Source: Planctomycetota bacterium
GTDB taxonomy: Bacteria > Planctomycetota > Planctomycetia > Pirellulales > Lacipirellulaceae
Direction of reading: 5' to 3'
Assembly (NCBI GenBank): GCA_013152205.1
Contig: JAADGV010000055.1
Span: 1-51,349, forward strand
DNA length: 51,349 nucleotides
Shown in pieces: positions 1 through 9,712 of this stretch; the first letter of the stretch is position 1, and each line of letters begins with the position of its first letter. Under the pieces are notes generated by a model that was not told where the DNA came from, did not search any database, and worked only from the letters and a program-made list of their open reading frames with translations. A program made the translations under genes and the position numbers.

Positions 1-88
1 AAATGTAGATTCGAGCATCCTTGCCCTCCATAAATGACAGGGCAAAGATACTAAACCAGCGAGAAATCGGCAAGCGCAACTGTAGTAC
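1..88 (-). other. Foreign-looking sequence joined to the DUF1080 gene, possible insertion-element end
   Basis: DUF1080 similarity stops at a CTAG (89-92) and is followed on the minus strand by sequence unlike the family's C terminus. Within it, a GGAGG-type ribosome site precedes an ATG at 18 that reads MLESTF to the edge. This fits the end of an insertion sequence with the start of its transposase, and CTAG-like targets are used by some IS5-family elements. The transposase itself lies outside the window, so this is only a suggestion. Confidence 0.28.
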
Positions 89-757
89 TAGAGCGAGATG
101 CCCTGTCGCTGGGGTGGTGTTGGTTCCGCCAGAGACTTCCTCGCCATTGACCCAGAGTCTTACTTCGCCATTGATGCAGCGGACGTAGTAGTGGTTCCAT
201 TGGCCAACACCTTTGCTGAGGTTCTTGGATGGGAAGCTGCGCGAGCCGTTGGCTGAAAGTGGCGGGAAAAGTTCCATCTTGGTCTCGCCCACAGGAAAGA
301 CGTCGCCGTTGGTGGTGAACCAGTCACTCTTCTTGCCATGTTTCTTTTCATAGTTCTCTGCGTAGCCATGGTCGAGCATTTGTATTTCTACGCCATCAGG
401 GAGTTTGCCCGGCTGGAGGCTTTCGAGTGATTTCAAGGGGGACCAGACGAAGACCCCCGAGTTGCCGGCAGATTGGAGGTGGCGCCACTCAACCACCAAC
501 TCGAAGTTGGTGAAGGCTTGCTTCGAGCGGAAGACGCCAATTGGTTTGCCAGTACAGTGTGCGACACCGTCTTTCCAGCTCCAAGTATCGGGATCGCAAT
601 TGGCGTTTACAAAGTCGGCTTCGCCCAGCGTCTTCCAGCCGGGGCCATCGCCATCGATAAACGCCCGACTTGGCGTCTGTTGGGCCGTTGCGATGTTGCT
701 GCCGCAGAAAAAACAGGCCACGAGTAGGAGTACGCAATGAACGATTTTCGGTTTCAT
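1..757 (-). CDS. DUF1080 (3-keto-disaccharide hydrolase-like) exported protein, 3' end abnormal, runs off window
   Basis: The ATG at 757 opens a reading frame that stays open to the left edge. The product starts with a signal peptide (about 25 residues, hydrophobic core VLLLVACFFC, ending ATAQQ). It continues as a DUF1080 / concanavalin-like fold: FELVVEWRH near residue 80, NSGVFVW near 95, GVEIQMLDHG near 120, and WNHYYVRCINGEVRLWVNGE near 195. These match the family, which in planctomycetes is exported and linked to glycan handling. The normal ending (GYL-LESEG-P-EFRN) is missing: after residue about 221 (TPATGHLAL) the frame runs into unrelated sequence. The gene sits 36 bases after the RND permease stop and may be the last gene of that transcript. 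The family call is firm; the state of the 3' end is inferred. Confidence 0.8.
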   Translation of the reverse strand, partial: MKPKIVHCVLLLVACFFCGSNIATAQQTPSRAFIDGDGPGWKTLGEADFVNANCDPDTWSWKDGVAHCTGKPIGVFRSKQAFTNFELVVEWRHLQSAGNSGVFVWSPLKSLESLQPGKLPDGVEIQMLDHGYAENYEKKHGKKSDWFTTNGDVFPVGETKMELFPPLSANGSRSFPSKNLSKGVGQWNHYYVRCINGEVRLWVNGEEVSGGTNTTPATGHLALVLQLRLPISRWFSIFALSFMEGKDARIYI

Positions 758-793
758 GGGATGGTCCGCTTCGTTGGGGATCCAGTGGGGAAA

Positions 794-3700
794 CTACGAC
801 AAGGCCTGCTCGCGGCGACCGAGTAACCAATGGATGGTACTTCGGAGATTATCAATTGTTCCGTACGCAATACTGTAGCAGACAGGGATCACCACAAGGG
901 TTAAGACCGTGGCAAATGCCAAGCCAAAGACCACCGCCGCGGTAAGGGGTTGCCAAAATTCGGCCCCTCCAGAGATATTCAGTAATAACGGCAGCAGGCC
1001 TCCGATGGTGGAGACGGTTGTCAGCAGCACAGGGCGGAGCCGGTTGATGCCAGCTTCAATGATCGCTTCGCGCAACGGCAAACCACGTAATCGTGCTTGG
1101 TTGGTAAAGTCGACCATCACGATGGCATCGTTGACAACAATGCCCGTGAGGCTTACCAGTCCAATGAACGAAGCGAGACTAAACGGAAAACCACAGGCCC
1201 ACATGCCGAGAACGACTCCAATAAAGCTAAGTGGGACCGTTAGCATAATGATAAAGCTTTGGCGAAAGCTATTGAATTGAGCTACTAGAATTCCAAAGAT
1301 CAGCACTACTCCTAGGAACATGCTGTAGAGGAGGTAGCGGAAGTTCTTGTCGCGTTCTTCATTTTCACCAGTGAACTGAGCTTTGATACCTTCGGAGGGG
1401 GTTGTTGGTGTTCCGATAAACACCATTGGATCGCCTTTGGCAGGCCGGAAGCCTAGGCTAGGCAGAACTTCGTCACGTAGTACAGCAAACACATCGTCGG
1501 GAAGGGTCGGATCGACGACGTTGCACTTGGCTACCACCGCCCGGTCTCGTTCGTAACGGTTGATGCTGTAAAGCCCTACGCCTTTGTGCAGGTCAGCCAG
1601 TTGCGAAATCGGCGCGCGGCGTCCATCCGGCGCAGTAATCATCAGACGTTCAAGGCTGACTGGGTAGCGTTGATACTCGGGAGCTAATTGCAGTCGCAAA
1701 GTCACGTCTTCGTCGTCAAGAGTGAGTTGGATTTGCGAATCACCAGCGATCGCTACCTGAACCGCCTGGGCAATTTGTGCCTCGGTGAGGCCATAAAGGC
1801 CAACGACTTTTGGCTTGGGTTGGACGACGAGTTCCGGGTTATCTGGTCGGTAATCGGTAGCGACGTCGACGGTACCGCGGACTTTACCTAATTGGTCAGA
1901 AATGTATTGCCCCATCTTGCCGAGCTTTTTCAGGTTGTTTCCTGTCAGTCGGACGGCGACGTGCGCGCCGCCTGGCGGGCCATCTTCGACCTCCTTGATG
2001 GAATACTTCATGCCGGGGACTGGCTTAATTTCTCGGCGTAGCGAGGCAATCACTTCCTGCTCGTGAACCGATCGATCGAGCGGCGACAGCAACTCGACCA
2101 TCACTTCGCCAAACTCCGGACCGTTGGCCGGGTCGTCTTCGATTCGCATCGAAAGGCCGCCAGAAGAACCAATGGCGGTGACGTAGGGCTGCATCACGCC
2201 TCGTTCTTTCCACTGTTCTAGCGGCTCGGTAATTGCCTTCGAGGCGGCCAGGGTTTCTTCGATACTGTATCCCAATGGAAGCTCATACTTAATGCTAAAC
2301 TGGCCGCGGTCGCTTGGTGGGAAGAATTCAAAGCCGAGGTGGCCAAACAACTGGGTAGCACCAACCAGTGCTAATCCACAGAGCACAAGTACCGCATAAC
2401 GATTGCCGAGCGCTAACTGCAATGTACCCACATAGAACTTTGTCCAAAAACCAAGGTTAGGGCGTACTTGGCTGGTAAGCGGTGTTTCGACGGAAAGGTT
2501 GCCTTTGGCAACGGCTGCAAAGACTTCGGTTTCATCGTTTTTTGGCTCCTGCTTCCGATACCAACGAGCCGCCAAAGTGGGGATGATAAAGTGGTCAACC
2601 AGAACGGATCCTAAAAGTGCAACGCTCACCACCTTGGGCATAACACCCAAGAAGTCACCCATGATTCCGGGGACAAGTATCATGGGCAGAAAAGCTGCGA
2701 TCGTCGTCAAGTCTGCTGCGATCACGGGTAAACCGACCTCTTCGATACCTATTTTGGCAGCGGTCGTTGGGTCTTCTCCACGTTCGATGTGGCGATGGAT
2801 ATTCTCCGCAACGATGATCGCACCATCCACAACCATCCCCAGCACAAGAATGAAACTAAACACCACCATGTTCGAGACGGGGATACCAACGGCATAGAGA
2901 AATATCAACCCCACCGCCGAACTGAAGGGAATGGCGATTAGTACCAGGATTGAAATTCGCAGTCCCATGGTCCAGGTGAGGATGATGAGAACGAGCATGG
3001 CACCAAATAATGCGCTAGAGCCTAGTACGCGAAACATGAGCCAAATTTCTTGTGAGGTATCTCTCGTTGCGGTGAACTGGATGTGGGGGTATTCGACTCG
3101 GAGGTCGTCAATCAGAGCGTTCACCGCTCTCGATGCTCCGAGGGTGTTAATGTTCGATTCTTTGTTGACGATAATCGTCGCACAATCGTGGCCATCCAGT
3201 TGGGCAAGATTCATAACCCGCCGATGAGAATCGACTACCTGAGCGACGTCGCTGATACGGATAACTCGCCCGCCGGTACTGCTGACAATGGCTTCGCGAA
3301 TATCATCTAGGCCTCGAAATTTCGATTCGTTACGAACCGTGCGATCGATTTTTTCTGCGTCGAACGAACCTGCGGGGACTTTGGCGTTAAAGTCGTTGAG
3401 AGCTTGACGGATTTGCAGGAGCGTAAGGCCATACTGGGCAGCCAGGTCGGGGTTGACGTTGACGTGGATTTCACGTTCTTTGCCCCCAAAAAGTTGCGTA
3501 TTGGCAACACCATCAACCGCTGCGATACGTTCTTCAACCTCCTCAGCAATCTGTTTCAAAGCTCGCTCGTCAAAGCCAGGGGGGCCGGCAAGGGTAACGA
3601 GCATCAACGGGGCATTTTCGAAATCGATCTTTGTGACTTGCGGTTGCACCTCGCGTCCAAGCGGCAGCTCGTTGCTTATGCGATCGATGAGATCTTTCAC

Positions 3701-4021
3701 CTCGCGTTTAGCATCGTCTGGGTCGACGCCATCAAGAAAAATCACCTGCGTAACGCAAGCGCCACGCATGCTTGTCGAGGCGATGAAATCGACGCTTTGC
3801 AGCTCGGTAAGAGTCTCTTCGACCTTACGGGCAATTTCGTTTTCTGCTTCTGAAGGTTGCGCGTCGGGATAAGGAATCGCGACAATGACAACCGCCTTGG
3901 TGATCGCAGGCGTACGCTGGACAGGGATATATGTAGCTGCGTAGAGAGCCAGCAAAACCACCAGTGTGGTAACCGTCAGCACGATCCGAGGGTGATCGAT
4001 GGCTTTAGAGCTGAGTTGCAT
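794..4021 (-). CDS. RND-family efflux permease (AcrB/HAE1-HME superfamily)
   Basis: A 1075-residue inner-membrane proton-driven pump subunit. The layout is the standard RND one: TM1 at residues 12-32, a long periplasmic porter loop, TM2-7 at about 335-560, a second porter loop, and TM8-12 at the C terminus. The TM4 motif reads [13 protein letters not shown]: Asp399 is present but the adjacent Asp of AcrB-type pumps is Gly400, as in CusA-type pumps, which also keep only one Asp there. The TM10 region reads [13 protein letters not shown]. The gene lies 104 bases after its HlyD-type adaptor and probably shares its transcript. No outer-membrane channel is encoded nearby. The substrate cannot be read from sequence; drug, lipid or metal export are all possible. 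Confidence 0.93.
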   Translation of the reverse strand: MQLSSKAIDHPRIVLTVTTLVVLLALYAATYIPVQRTPAITKAVVIVAIPYPDAQPSEAENEIARKVEETLTELQSVDFIASTSMRGACVTQVIFLDGVDPDDAKREVKDLIDRISNELPLGREVQPQVTKIDFENAPLMLVTLAGPPGFDERALKQIAEEVEERIAAVDGVANTQLFGGKEREIHVNVNPDLAAQYGLTLLQIRQALNDFNAKVPAGSFDAEKIDRTVRNESKFRGLDDIREAIVSSTGGRVIRISDVAQVVDSHRRVMNLAQLDGHDCATIIVNKESNINTLGASRAVNALIDDLRVEYPHIQFTATRDTSQEIWLMFRVLGSSALFGAMLVLIILTWTMGLRISILVLIAIPFSSAVGLIFLYAVGIPVSNMVVFSFILVLGMVVDGAIIVAENIHRHIERGEDPTTAAKIGIEEVGLPVIAADLTTIAAFLPMILVPGIMGDFLGVMPKVVSVALLGSVLVDHFIIPTLAARWYRKQEPKNDETEVFAAVAKGNLSVETPLTSQVRPNLGFWTKFYVGTLQLALGNRYAVLVLCGLALVGATQLFGHLGFEFFPPSDRGQFSIKYELPLGYSIEETLAASKAITEPLEQWKERGVMQPYVTAIGSSGGLSMRIEDDPANGPEFGEVMVELLSPLDRSVHEQEVIASLRREIKPVPGMKYSIKEVEDGPPGGAHVAVRLTGNNLKKLGKMGQYISDQLGKVRGTVDVATDYRPDNPELVVQPKPKVVGLYGLTEAQIAQAVQVAIAGDSQIQLTLDDEDVTLRLQLAPEYQRYPVSLERLMITAPDGRRAPISQLADLHKGVGLYSINRYERDRAVVAKCNVVDPTLPDDVFAVLRDEVLPSLGFRPAKGDPMVFIGTPTTPSEGIKAQFTGENEERDKNFRYLLYSMFLGVVLIFGILVAQFNSFRQSFIIMLTVPLSFIGVVLGMWACGFPFSLASFIGLVSLTGIVVNDAIVMVDFTNQARLRGLPLREAIIEAGINRLRPVLLTTVSTIGGLLPLLLNISGGAEFWQPLTAAVVFGLAFATVLTLVVIPVCYSIAYGTIDNLRSTIHWLLGRREQALS

Positions 4022-4125
4022 TTTCTTGATGCGATAAAAGGGCTGTCGTCGGTGGAGTTAGAAACACTTACGTTGTCTGAGGCCTCTCGCGACTTGGTGA
4101 TTGTAGAAGGCTTCGCTATTCCAGA

Positions 4126-5466
4126 TTATTTTCCTGTAGCAACATCTTTCTGTAGCAACCTCGACGCATTGGTTTGTACTGGCCTCTCGCCTGGCGATGG
4201 TTGTGGCGGATTGACGATACGTACCAATTGGTTGTCTGCTAACCGGAATTGTCCACGGACAACTATCGAATCAAGCGTTGCATCTTCGGCGGGTAACACA
4301 ATATAAGCACCTTGATCAATCCATTGGACGAGATCGATGCGGCGTGCGCGGTAAACGTCAGTAGCCCCCAAATCCCAATAGAGCATCTCCATCTCGGCAG
4401 GCTCCTTAGCAACGGTGTATAAATGCGCCTTTCGCTGCCGAAAAATAACCGACGATTCCGGCAACTTGTAGCCAGGAATGCGGGCGGTCACCACATCTGC
4501 GGTGGCCACCATGCCGGAGCGTAGCAGCCGTTGTTTGTTGGAAAGGCGAATTTCTACCGAAAATAGTCCTGTCCGAGGATCAGATACCTCGGGGATTCGA
4601 TACACTTCGCCCTCGAGCGTTGGCCAGGGGTTGCCAAAGCGGTCGCGACCTTGCAGACGCACATAGGCGCGAAAAGCATGGGCTTCGTTGTCATTGTCGG
4701 CTACGTCATTGTCGTTGTCGGCTGCGTTCCGACTAAGGTCGAGAGCCCGTTTGCGTGCTTCAAGCTCGCGTATCTGAGACTCTGGAACATCGACAACCAA
4801 CAGCACATCGTCGTTTTCGACCAGTTCAAACACTATCTGATGGCCGGTCACCGATTCGCCCGACTTGAGAAACCGCTTCGAAATCGTCGCATTGACCGGC
4901 GCGGTCAGCGTGGCATCTTCTAAGTTCTTTACCATGACGTCGTATTGGGCTTGGGCCATGGCCAAATCAGTTACGCGAGTCTGCAACTCCGACTCGGTGA
5001 CGGCAGAAGGGTTGGCTACCCGGACACGCTCGGCACGGCGGAGGTCGGAGGTGGCTTGCTCTGCGCGGGCAGCCGCTTCGTCCATTCGAGCACGAAATAC
5101 TCGGTCGTCGAGCGTTGCTAACATTTGGCCCGCAACCACTTGGTCGCCATCATCCAGCGGTTGGCCAGCTTGGTTTTCGCCAAGTTTGAGTACGCGACCT
5201 GATACCTCGAACCCGACTTGATAGGTTTCCCAAGCCTGAATCTTGCCAGCATAGGTTGAGGTGATCTCGCACATCTGCACATGGAGAGGCTCAATTGCCA
5301 CGGGTGCCTTGGGAGACGCTACGATTGAGAGAGTCCGAACATGCTGTTTAACATGCCCTAGTTTTATTTTGTCCTTAGAGCTTAATTTCCACATCACGCC
5401 AACCGCGAATACAGTGACAGCAATCAGAACCAGATAGTGGAGGAGCTTTTCGGTAAAGGCCTTCAT
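4126..5466 (-). CDS. HlyD/AcrA-type membrane fusion protein of the upstream RND unit
   Basis: A 446-residue periplasmic adaptor with one N-terminal anchor (residues 9-26), a lipoyl/barrel-sandwich half (VGFEVSGRVLKLGENQ near 85), a short alpha-hairpin rich in Ala, Arg and Glu (about 125-185), the second lipoyl half (LTAPVNATISKRFLKSGESV near 190) and a beta-barrel. It should bridge the permease encoded next (794-4021) to an outer-membrane channel. An unusual Asn/Asp-rich insert (NAADNDNDVADNDNEAHAF) sits near residues 247-265, encoded by a small tandem duplication at 4685-4731. The ATG at 5466 directly precedes the membrane anchor. A long gene-free stretch lies upstream, so this is probably the first gene of the operon. 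Confidence 0.9.
   Translation of the reverse strand: MKAFTEKLLHYLVLIAVTVFAVGVMWKLSSKDKIKLGHVKQHVRTLSIVASPKAPVAIEPLHVQMCEITSTYAGKIQAWETYQVGFEVSGRVLKLGENQAGQPLDDGDQVVAGQMLATLDDRVFRARMDEAAARAEQATSDLRRAERVRVANPSAVTESELQTRVTDLAMAQAQYDVMVKNLEDATLTAPVNATISKRFLKSGESVTGHQIVFELVENDDVLLVVDVPESQIRELEARKRALDLSRNAADNDNDVADNDNEAHAFRAYVRLQGRDRFGNPWPTLEGEVYRIPEVSDPRTGLFSVEIRLSNKQRLLRSGMVATADVVTARIPGYKLPESSVIFRQRKAHLYTVAKEPAEMEMLYWDLGATDVYRARRIDLVQWIDQGAYIVLPAEDATLDSIVVRGQFRLADNQLVRIVNPPQPSPGERPVQTNASRLLQKDVATGK
4685..4731. repeat. Short in-frame tandem duplication inside the HlyD gene
   Basis: The motif GTCATTGTCGGCTAC is followed at once by a longer copy, GTCATTGTCGTTGTCGGCTGC. In the protein this gives two NDND/NDNE runs. 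It keeps the frame and probably lengthens a surface loop. Confidence 0.7.
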
Positions 5467-5860
5467 CGATGGAATATCCCGGTAGTCTCTGCTGGTGTGC
5501 CTGTCCGCTGGAGGGACGATAGCCGATTGCCATCGCTGGGCCGACGAGGAGGGCGATTGGGTAGTTTCACACGAGTTCTATCATAAGGACACGGGCGTCT
5601 TGGAGCAATGCTGCACTAAGCATCTACAGGCAAAAAACGCCATGCCTAAAGTGGGTAACTACGGTGCGGTATCCCCCAGTATTCACCAGGGTCTTTCAGT
5701 TTCCCAAGCTAGGCTAGAGATTTGCCACACTAGAGTAACTTACCTTTTTCTGTTTGCAAAAGTGTTTTGCGAGAGGATGTCGTGGCCGACACCGCTAACG
5801 AATCCACTTTGGGCTTCAATGACTCTCAAGAACGTAAATTGGTAAGTTGCTCTAGTTGGA
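5467..5860. other. Gene-free region between yggS-like gene and the first RND unit
   Basis: No ORF here looks real. The stretch should hold the end of the yggS transcript and the promoter of the hlyD-RND unit, both read leftward. The only clear structure is a perfect palindrome with 6-base arms, GCAAAA-GTG-TTTTGC, at 5756-5770. It could be a regulator site or part of a terminator; it has no T-run. I cannot place a convincing promoter. Confidence 0.5.
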
Positions 5861-6568
5861 TCATCGGGCGATTCCGTCAAATAGCAACGAGCCGATCCGA
5901 ACGATGGTCGCGCCTTCGTAAATTGCCGTTTCAAAATCGTGACTCATCCCCATAGAAAGTTCGTTAAGCGAAACTTCGGGCGGGCAATCTTTGGCAGCTT
6001 CGTCTCGCAGCAGGCGCAGCTTACTAAAGTTTTCGGTGGCAACGGTTTCGCCTCCTTGGCGGGCAGCCATGGTCATCAGACCACGAATTTCAACGTGATC
6101 GTATTCCGGAGCTTCATCCAACAAACGTTTTAGCTCGTCAAACGTGAGCCCGTGCTTTTCGACATCGCCAGAACAGTTTACTTCGAGTAGCACACGCATT
6201 TTGCGGTCGATCTGCTTAGCCGTTTGGTCAATCGTTTTTAACAACCGCAGGCTATCGACGCTGTGAATGAGGCTAACCAAAGGAAGAGTGCGGCGAACCT
6301 TGTTTCGCTGTAGGTGGCCAATGAGGTGCCAATTCGTATTCGCTAGTTCAATGGCGGCGGCCTTATCCCAAAGCTGCTGGGGGCGACTTTCTCCCAGTTG
6401 TTGACAACCGGCTGCGAGCAGGGCGGCAGACTCAGCAATACCGAAGTACTTGGAAACGGCGACCAACTGTACATCTTCAGCGGTGCGGCCAGCACCCTCA
6501 GCAGCCTTGGCAATCCGTTGCTGTACACACGCGACGTTGTCGGAAATTTGCTGAACTAGGTCAAGCAT
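5861..6568 (-). CDS. YggS/PROSC-family pyridoxal-phosphate-binding protein
   Basis: A 235-residue protein, normal for this family, with the alanine-racemase-like TIM-barrel signature. It has VQLVAVSKYFG near residue 35, where the Lys of AVSK binds PLP; GESRPQQLWDKA near 80; WHLIGHLQRNKVR near 100; IHSVDSL near 121; LLEVNCSGDVEKHG near 147; and ELSMGMSHDFETAIYEGATIVRIGS at the end (phosphate-binding SMGMS). Members act in PLP homeostasis and amino-acid balance rather than as racemases. The gene follows the second RND permease by 36 bases on the same strand and is probably co-transcribed with it; no functional link is evident. Confidence 0.95.
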   Translation of the reverse strand: MLDLVQQISDNVACVQQRIAKAAEGAGRTAEDVQLVAVSKYFGIAESAALLAAGCQQLGESRPQQLWDKAAAIELANTNWHLIGHLQRNKVRRTLPLVSLIHSVDSLRLLKTIDQTAKQIDRKMRVLLEVNCSGDVEKHGLTFDELKRLLDEAPEYDHVEIRGLMTMAARQGGETVATENFSKLRLLRDEAAKDCPPEVSLNELSMGMSHDFETAIYEGATIVRIGSLLFDGIAR

Positions 6569-6604
6569 ATTGGTGATGAGTTACACGGAGAAAGGGGAGG
6601 TATG

Positions 6605-9600
6605 TCAGGCTTCGTGTGAAATTTTTTCAGGCGTTGTTGTCCACCCCAGGTCGGAAAATATCGCATAGAGGCAGGGCACCACAAAGAGCACGAGTACGGT
6701 CGAGGCCATTAGACCAAATGCGATGCTGATAGCCAATGGAATGAGTACCTGGGCCTGAAGGCTTCGCTCGGCCAACAGCGGCAGTAGGCCAGCTACAGTA
6801 GTGAGTGACGTTAGCAGAATGGCACGAAATCGTAGTCGGCTCGCTTTGCGGCAAGCTTCGAGCACATCGTTGCCGGCATCGCGCTGCATTTTGAGAAACA
6901 AAACGAGCAAAATCGAATCGTTGACGACAATACCTGCCAGCGAGGCAAAGCCCAACATGCTGGGCATGCTGACGTCGACACCCATCAGTAGGTGCCCCCA
7001 CAGAACGCCAATCAAGGCCAGGGGTATTGCCAGCATCACCGTCAAGGGTTCGAGGTAGCTGCGAAACTGAAAACTGAGCAATCCAAAAACTCCGATCAGT
7101 CCAACAAACATCGCACGCAACATCGATTGTTGCGTCGTGGCTGTCTCTTTGGCCTCCCCTTCGAAAGCAAAGCGAACGCCGGGATACTTTTTCTGCAATT
7201 CAGGTACGAACTGGTTTTTGAGAAGCCCGACGATGTTCGCGGTGTTTGCCACGCGGATATCTATGTCCCCTCTTACGGTGACCGTCCTCAAACCATCGAC
7301 ACGGGCAATGCGAGACCATCCTCGTCCTTCCTTCACAATAGCGACCGTGCTAAGTGGAACTTGCTCGCCTGAGGGGCGGGTCAGATAGAAGGCTTCTAAA
7401 TCGGCCAACGTGCTTTGGTCGGCGGCGCGAAGTTGAATATCGATTTCATACGATTCGCCGTGGACCTGAATTTCATCCGCTGTCACCCCTTGAAAAGCAG
7501 TACGTAGTTGACGGGCTACCGTCTCGGCATCCAGCCCGAGTCCAAACGCACCTTCGCGAAGTTGAAGGCGAAGCTCCGGCTTTCCAGGTCGAAGATCGTC
7601 AGACAAATTATAAACGCCCTCAAATTTCAGCAACCATTCCTTGACCTCAGCGGCTGCCGACTGCAAAGGCGCGAATTCGTTACCCTGAATCCGGAGTTCA
7701 ATCGGTCGCCCTCCGGGGCCAATGGAAGGTTCCGAAAAAGTTAACGTAAGAACGTCGGGTAACGGGCCTGTTGCGGCACGCCATGCTGCGACGATTTCAT
7801 CAATTCGCGCATCGCGTGTTTCCGCATCCAGCAAATCAACTGTGATCGTCGCTACGTGAGGGCCGGTCTCAAAAGCATCCAAGTTTTGATTGAACTGCAC
7901 GACAACCGTTTGAATTAAATCCTGCCCTTTGGGCTGGCGTGGCGCAAACTCTTGATTCACTCGATCAAGAGCCTTGACGATTTTGTCGACTGCCTCCTCG
8001 GTATGCGAAAGGGGAGTCCCCGGTGAAAGTAAAACACGGGCAACCACGACATCGCCATCAAGATCGGGGAAGGCCATGAATTTGATTACTCCCCCCGCCA
8101 GTAAGCTAATCGAAACCAGAAATAGCCCCACGACGCAACCCATGAAAAGATATCGCCAACGCAGGGCTAGGTCTAAAAGCGGGCCGAAAAGGTCGTTGCG
8201 AAGTTTATCGAGCGCTGCATCGAAGCGACGGCGGAATCGATTTTCTTTCCTCGCACCAACTTCATGAAGAGAGTGTCCAAGGTGGGCTGGGAGAATGAGA
8301 AATGCTTCGATCAGGCTTACCGCAAGGACGAGGATCAGCACCATGGGCACGACTTTGAGTACCTTGCCAATATCGCCTTCGATCGTTGCCAGCGGGCCCA
8401 GCACACAAACCGTGGTTAAGAACGAAGAGATCACGCCCACCTTGACCTCGCTGATGCCTTCGACGGCTGCCCGCATTGGCTTCTTGCCTTGGCTCAGATG
8501 CGAAGCGATGTTTTCGGCAATCACAATTCCATCGTCCATCAACAAGCCAAGGGCCAGCAACATGCCGATCATGGTCAGCATATTTACAGTTAACCCAAGG
8601 AAAGGCATCAGGAAGAACGCGCCCAAAAACGAAATCGGTAGGCTCATGGCTACCCAAAAAGAAAGTCGAAAGCTGAAGAACAGCCATAGCGTGAGGAAGA
8701 CAAGCGTCATCCCCTGCCCTCCATTGCGGATCAGCATCTGCAAGCGGTCGACGACCAAGGTCGAGATATCTTGAGTGACGTGAATTTCGACGGTCGGATA
8801 TCGCAAACGTTCTTCTTTGGTGAACTTTTTGACAATCTCGGCAACTCGAATCGTATCTTGGTTCTTTGTCTTTTCTATTTGCAAGAGTCCGGCTCGCCGT
8901 CCCTCAAGAAGAATTTTGTCCTCCTCTTCTTGGAAAATATCGCGTACTTTGGCAATATCGCCAAGGCGTATCTCTCCGCCGCCCACACCAGCCACAATGA
9001 TCAGATTTTCGAGTTCCTGCGGATTACGACGCTCTTCGACTAACCTTACGAGAATATCACGATGCCGTGTTTCAAGAATACCGGCGGGTAGATTGACGCT
9101 TTGCCGTTCGATAATCCGAGCAACGTCTGAGGCACTTAGCTGGTACCGCATCAGCGCCGCCGCAGACAATTCGATGCGAAGTTGATGGTCAGAAAATCCA
9201 CGTATCTTGACCAGTGAAATACCTGGCAAAATTTGCAGCCGATCTTTCATATCTTCGCAGTACGCTTTGAGATCGCTGGCTGTCATAGGACCAGAAACTA
9301 CCAGCGAGACAACATGGTCGGTTGTGCCCAGTTGTGTGATGATCGGATCTTCGACGTCGGAGGGAAGATCGTCGATGGCATCGATTTCGGTTTGAATGTC
9401 ACTACGAAACGCCTGGAAGTTACCGCCGTCTTCCATCTCAGCGACTACGCTGGCAAAGCCCTCGCGAGATTCCGCACGCAACTCTTTAATAAATTTGATG
9501 CCGTCGAGCGCATCTTCAACCCGCTGCACAACCGTCTCTTCGACTTCTTCCGCAGTCGCTCCTGGGTAGATAACCCGAACTTCCACCTCGCTGGGCGTTA

Positions 9601-9712
9601 CGTCAGGAAATGTTTCGCGCAGCAGGTTCCGAACGCTTAAAAGGCCGAGAACCACCAAAATCGCCATCAGAATATTGGCGGCGGTTGGATGTTCGGCGAA
9701 GAATCGAATCAT
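6605..9712 (-). CDS. RND-family efflux permease, second unit
   Basis: A 1035-residue RND pump. It opens MIRFFAEHPTAANILMAIL (TM1), has two large periplasmic loops, and TM blocks at about residues 335-550 and 855-1020. The TM4 motif LALGLLMDDGIVIAEN keeps both proton-relay aspartates (393 and 394), unlike the first pump in this window. TM10 reads ASLAGIVVNDSILLVLF. The start codon overlaps the end of its adaptor gene by four bases (ATGA, 9709-9712), a sign of translational coupling. It resembles planctomycete and proteobacterial HAE1-like pumps of unknown substrate. No regulator lies beside it. Confidence 0.94.
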   Translation of the reverse strand: MIRFFAEHPTAANILMAILVVLGLLSVRNLLRETFPDVTPSEVEVRVIYPGATAEEVEETVVQRVEDALDGIKFIKELRAESREGFASVVAEMEDGGNFQAFRSDIQTEIDAIDDLPSDVEDPIITQLGTTDHVVSLVVSGPMTASDLKAYCEDMKDRLQILPGISLVKIRGFSDHQLRIELSAAALMRYQLSASDVARIIERQSVNLPAGILETRHRDILVRLVEERRNPQELENLIIVAGVGGGEIRLGDIAKVRDIFQEEEDKILLEGRRAGLLQIEKTKNQDTIRVAEIVKKFTKEERLRYPTVEIHVTQDISTLVVDRLQMLIRNGGQGMTLVFLTLWLFFSFRLSFWVAMSLPISFLGAFFLMPFLGLTVNMLTMIGMLLALGLLMDDGIVIAENIASHLSQGKKPMRAAVEGISEVKVGVISSFLTTVCVLGPLATIEGDIGKVLKVVPMVLILVLAVSLIEAFLILPAHLGHSLHEVGARKENRFRRRFDAALDKLRNDLFGPLLDLALRWRYLFMGCVVGLFLVSISLLAGGVIKFMAFPDLDGDVVVARVLLSPGTPLSHTEEAVDKIVKALDRVNQEFAPRQPKGQDLIQTVVVQFNQNLDAFETGPHVATITVDLLDAETRDARIDEIVAAWRAATGPLPDVLTLTFSEPSIGPGGRPIELRIQGNEFAPLQSAAAEVKEWLLKFEGVYNLSDDLRPGKPELRLQLREGAFGLGLDAETVARQLRTAFQGVTADEIQVHGESYEIDIQLRAADQSTLADLEAFYLTRPSGEQVPLSTVAIVKEGRGWSRIARVDGLRTVTVRGDIDIRVANTANIVGLLKNQFVPELQKKYPGVRFAFEGEAKETATTQQSMLRAMFVGLIGVFGLLSFQFRSYLEPLTVMLAIPLALIGVLWGHLLMGVDVSMPSMLGFASLAGIVVNDSILLVLFLKMQRDAGNDVLEACRKASRLRFRAILLTSLTTVAGLLPLLAERSLQAQVLIPLAISIAFGLMASTVLVLFVVPCLYAIFSDLGWTTTPEKISHEA

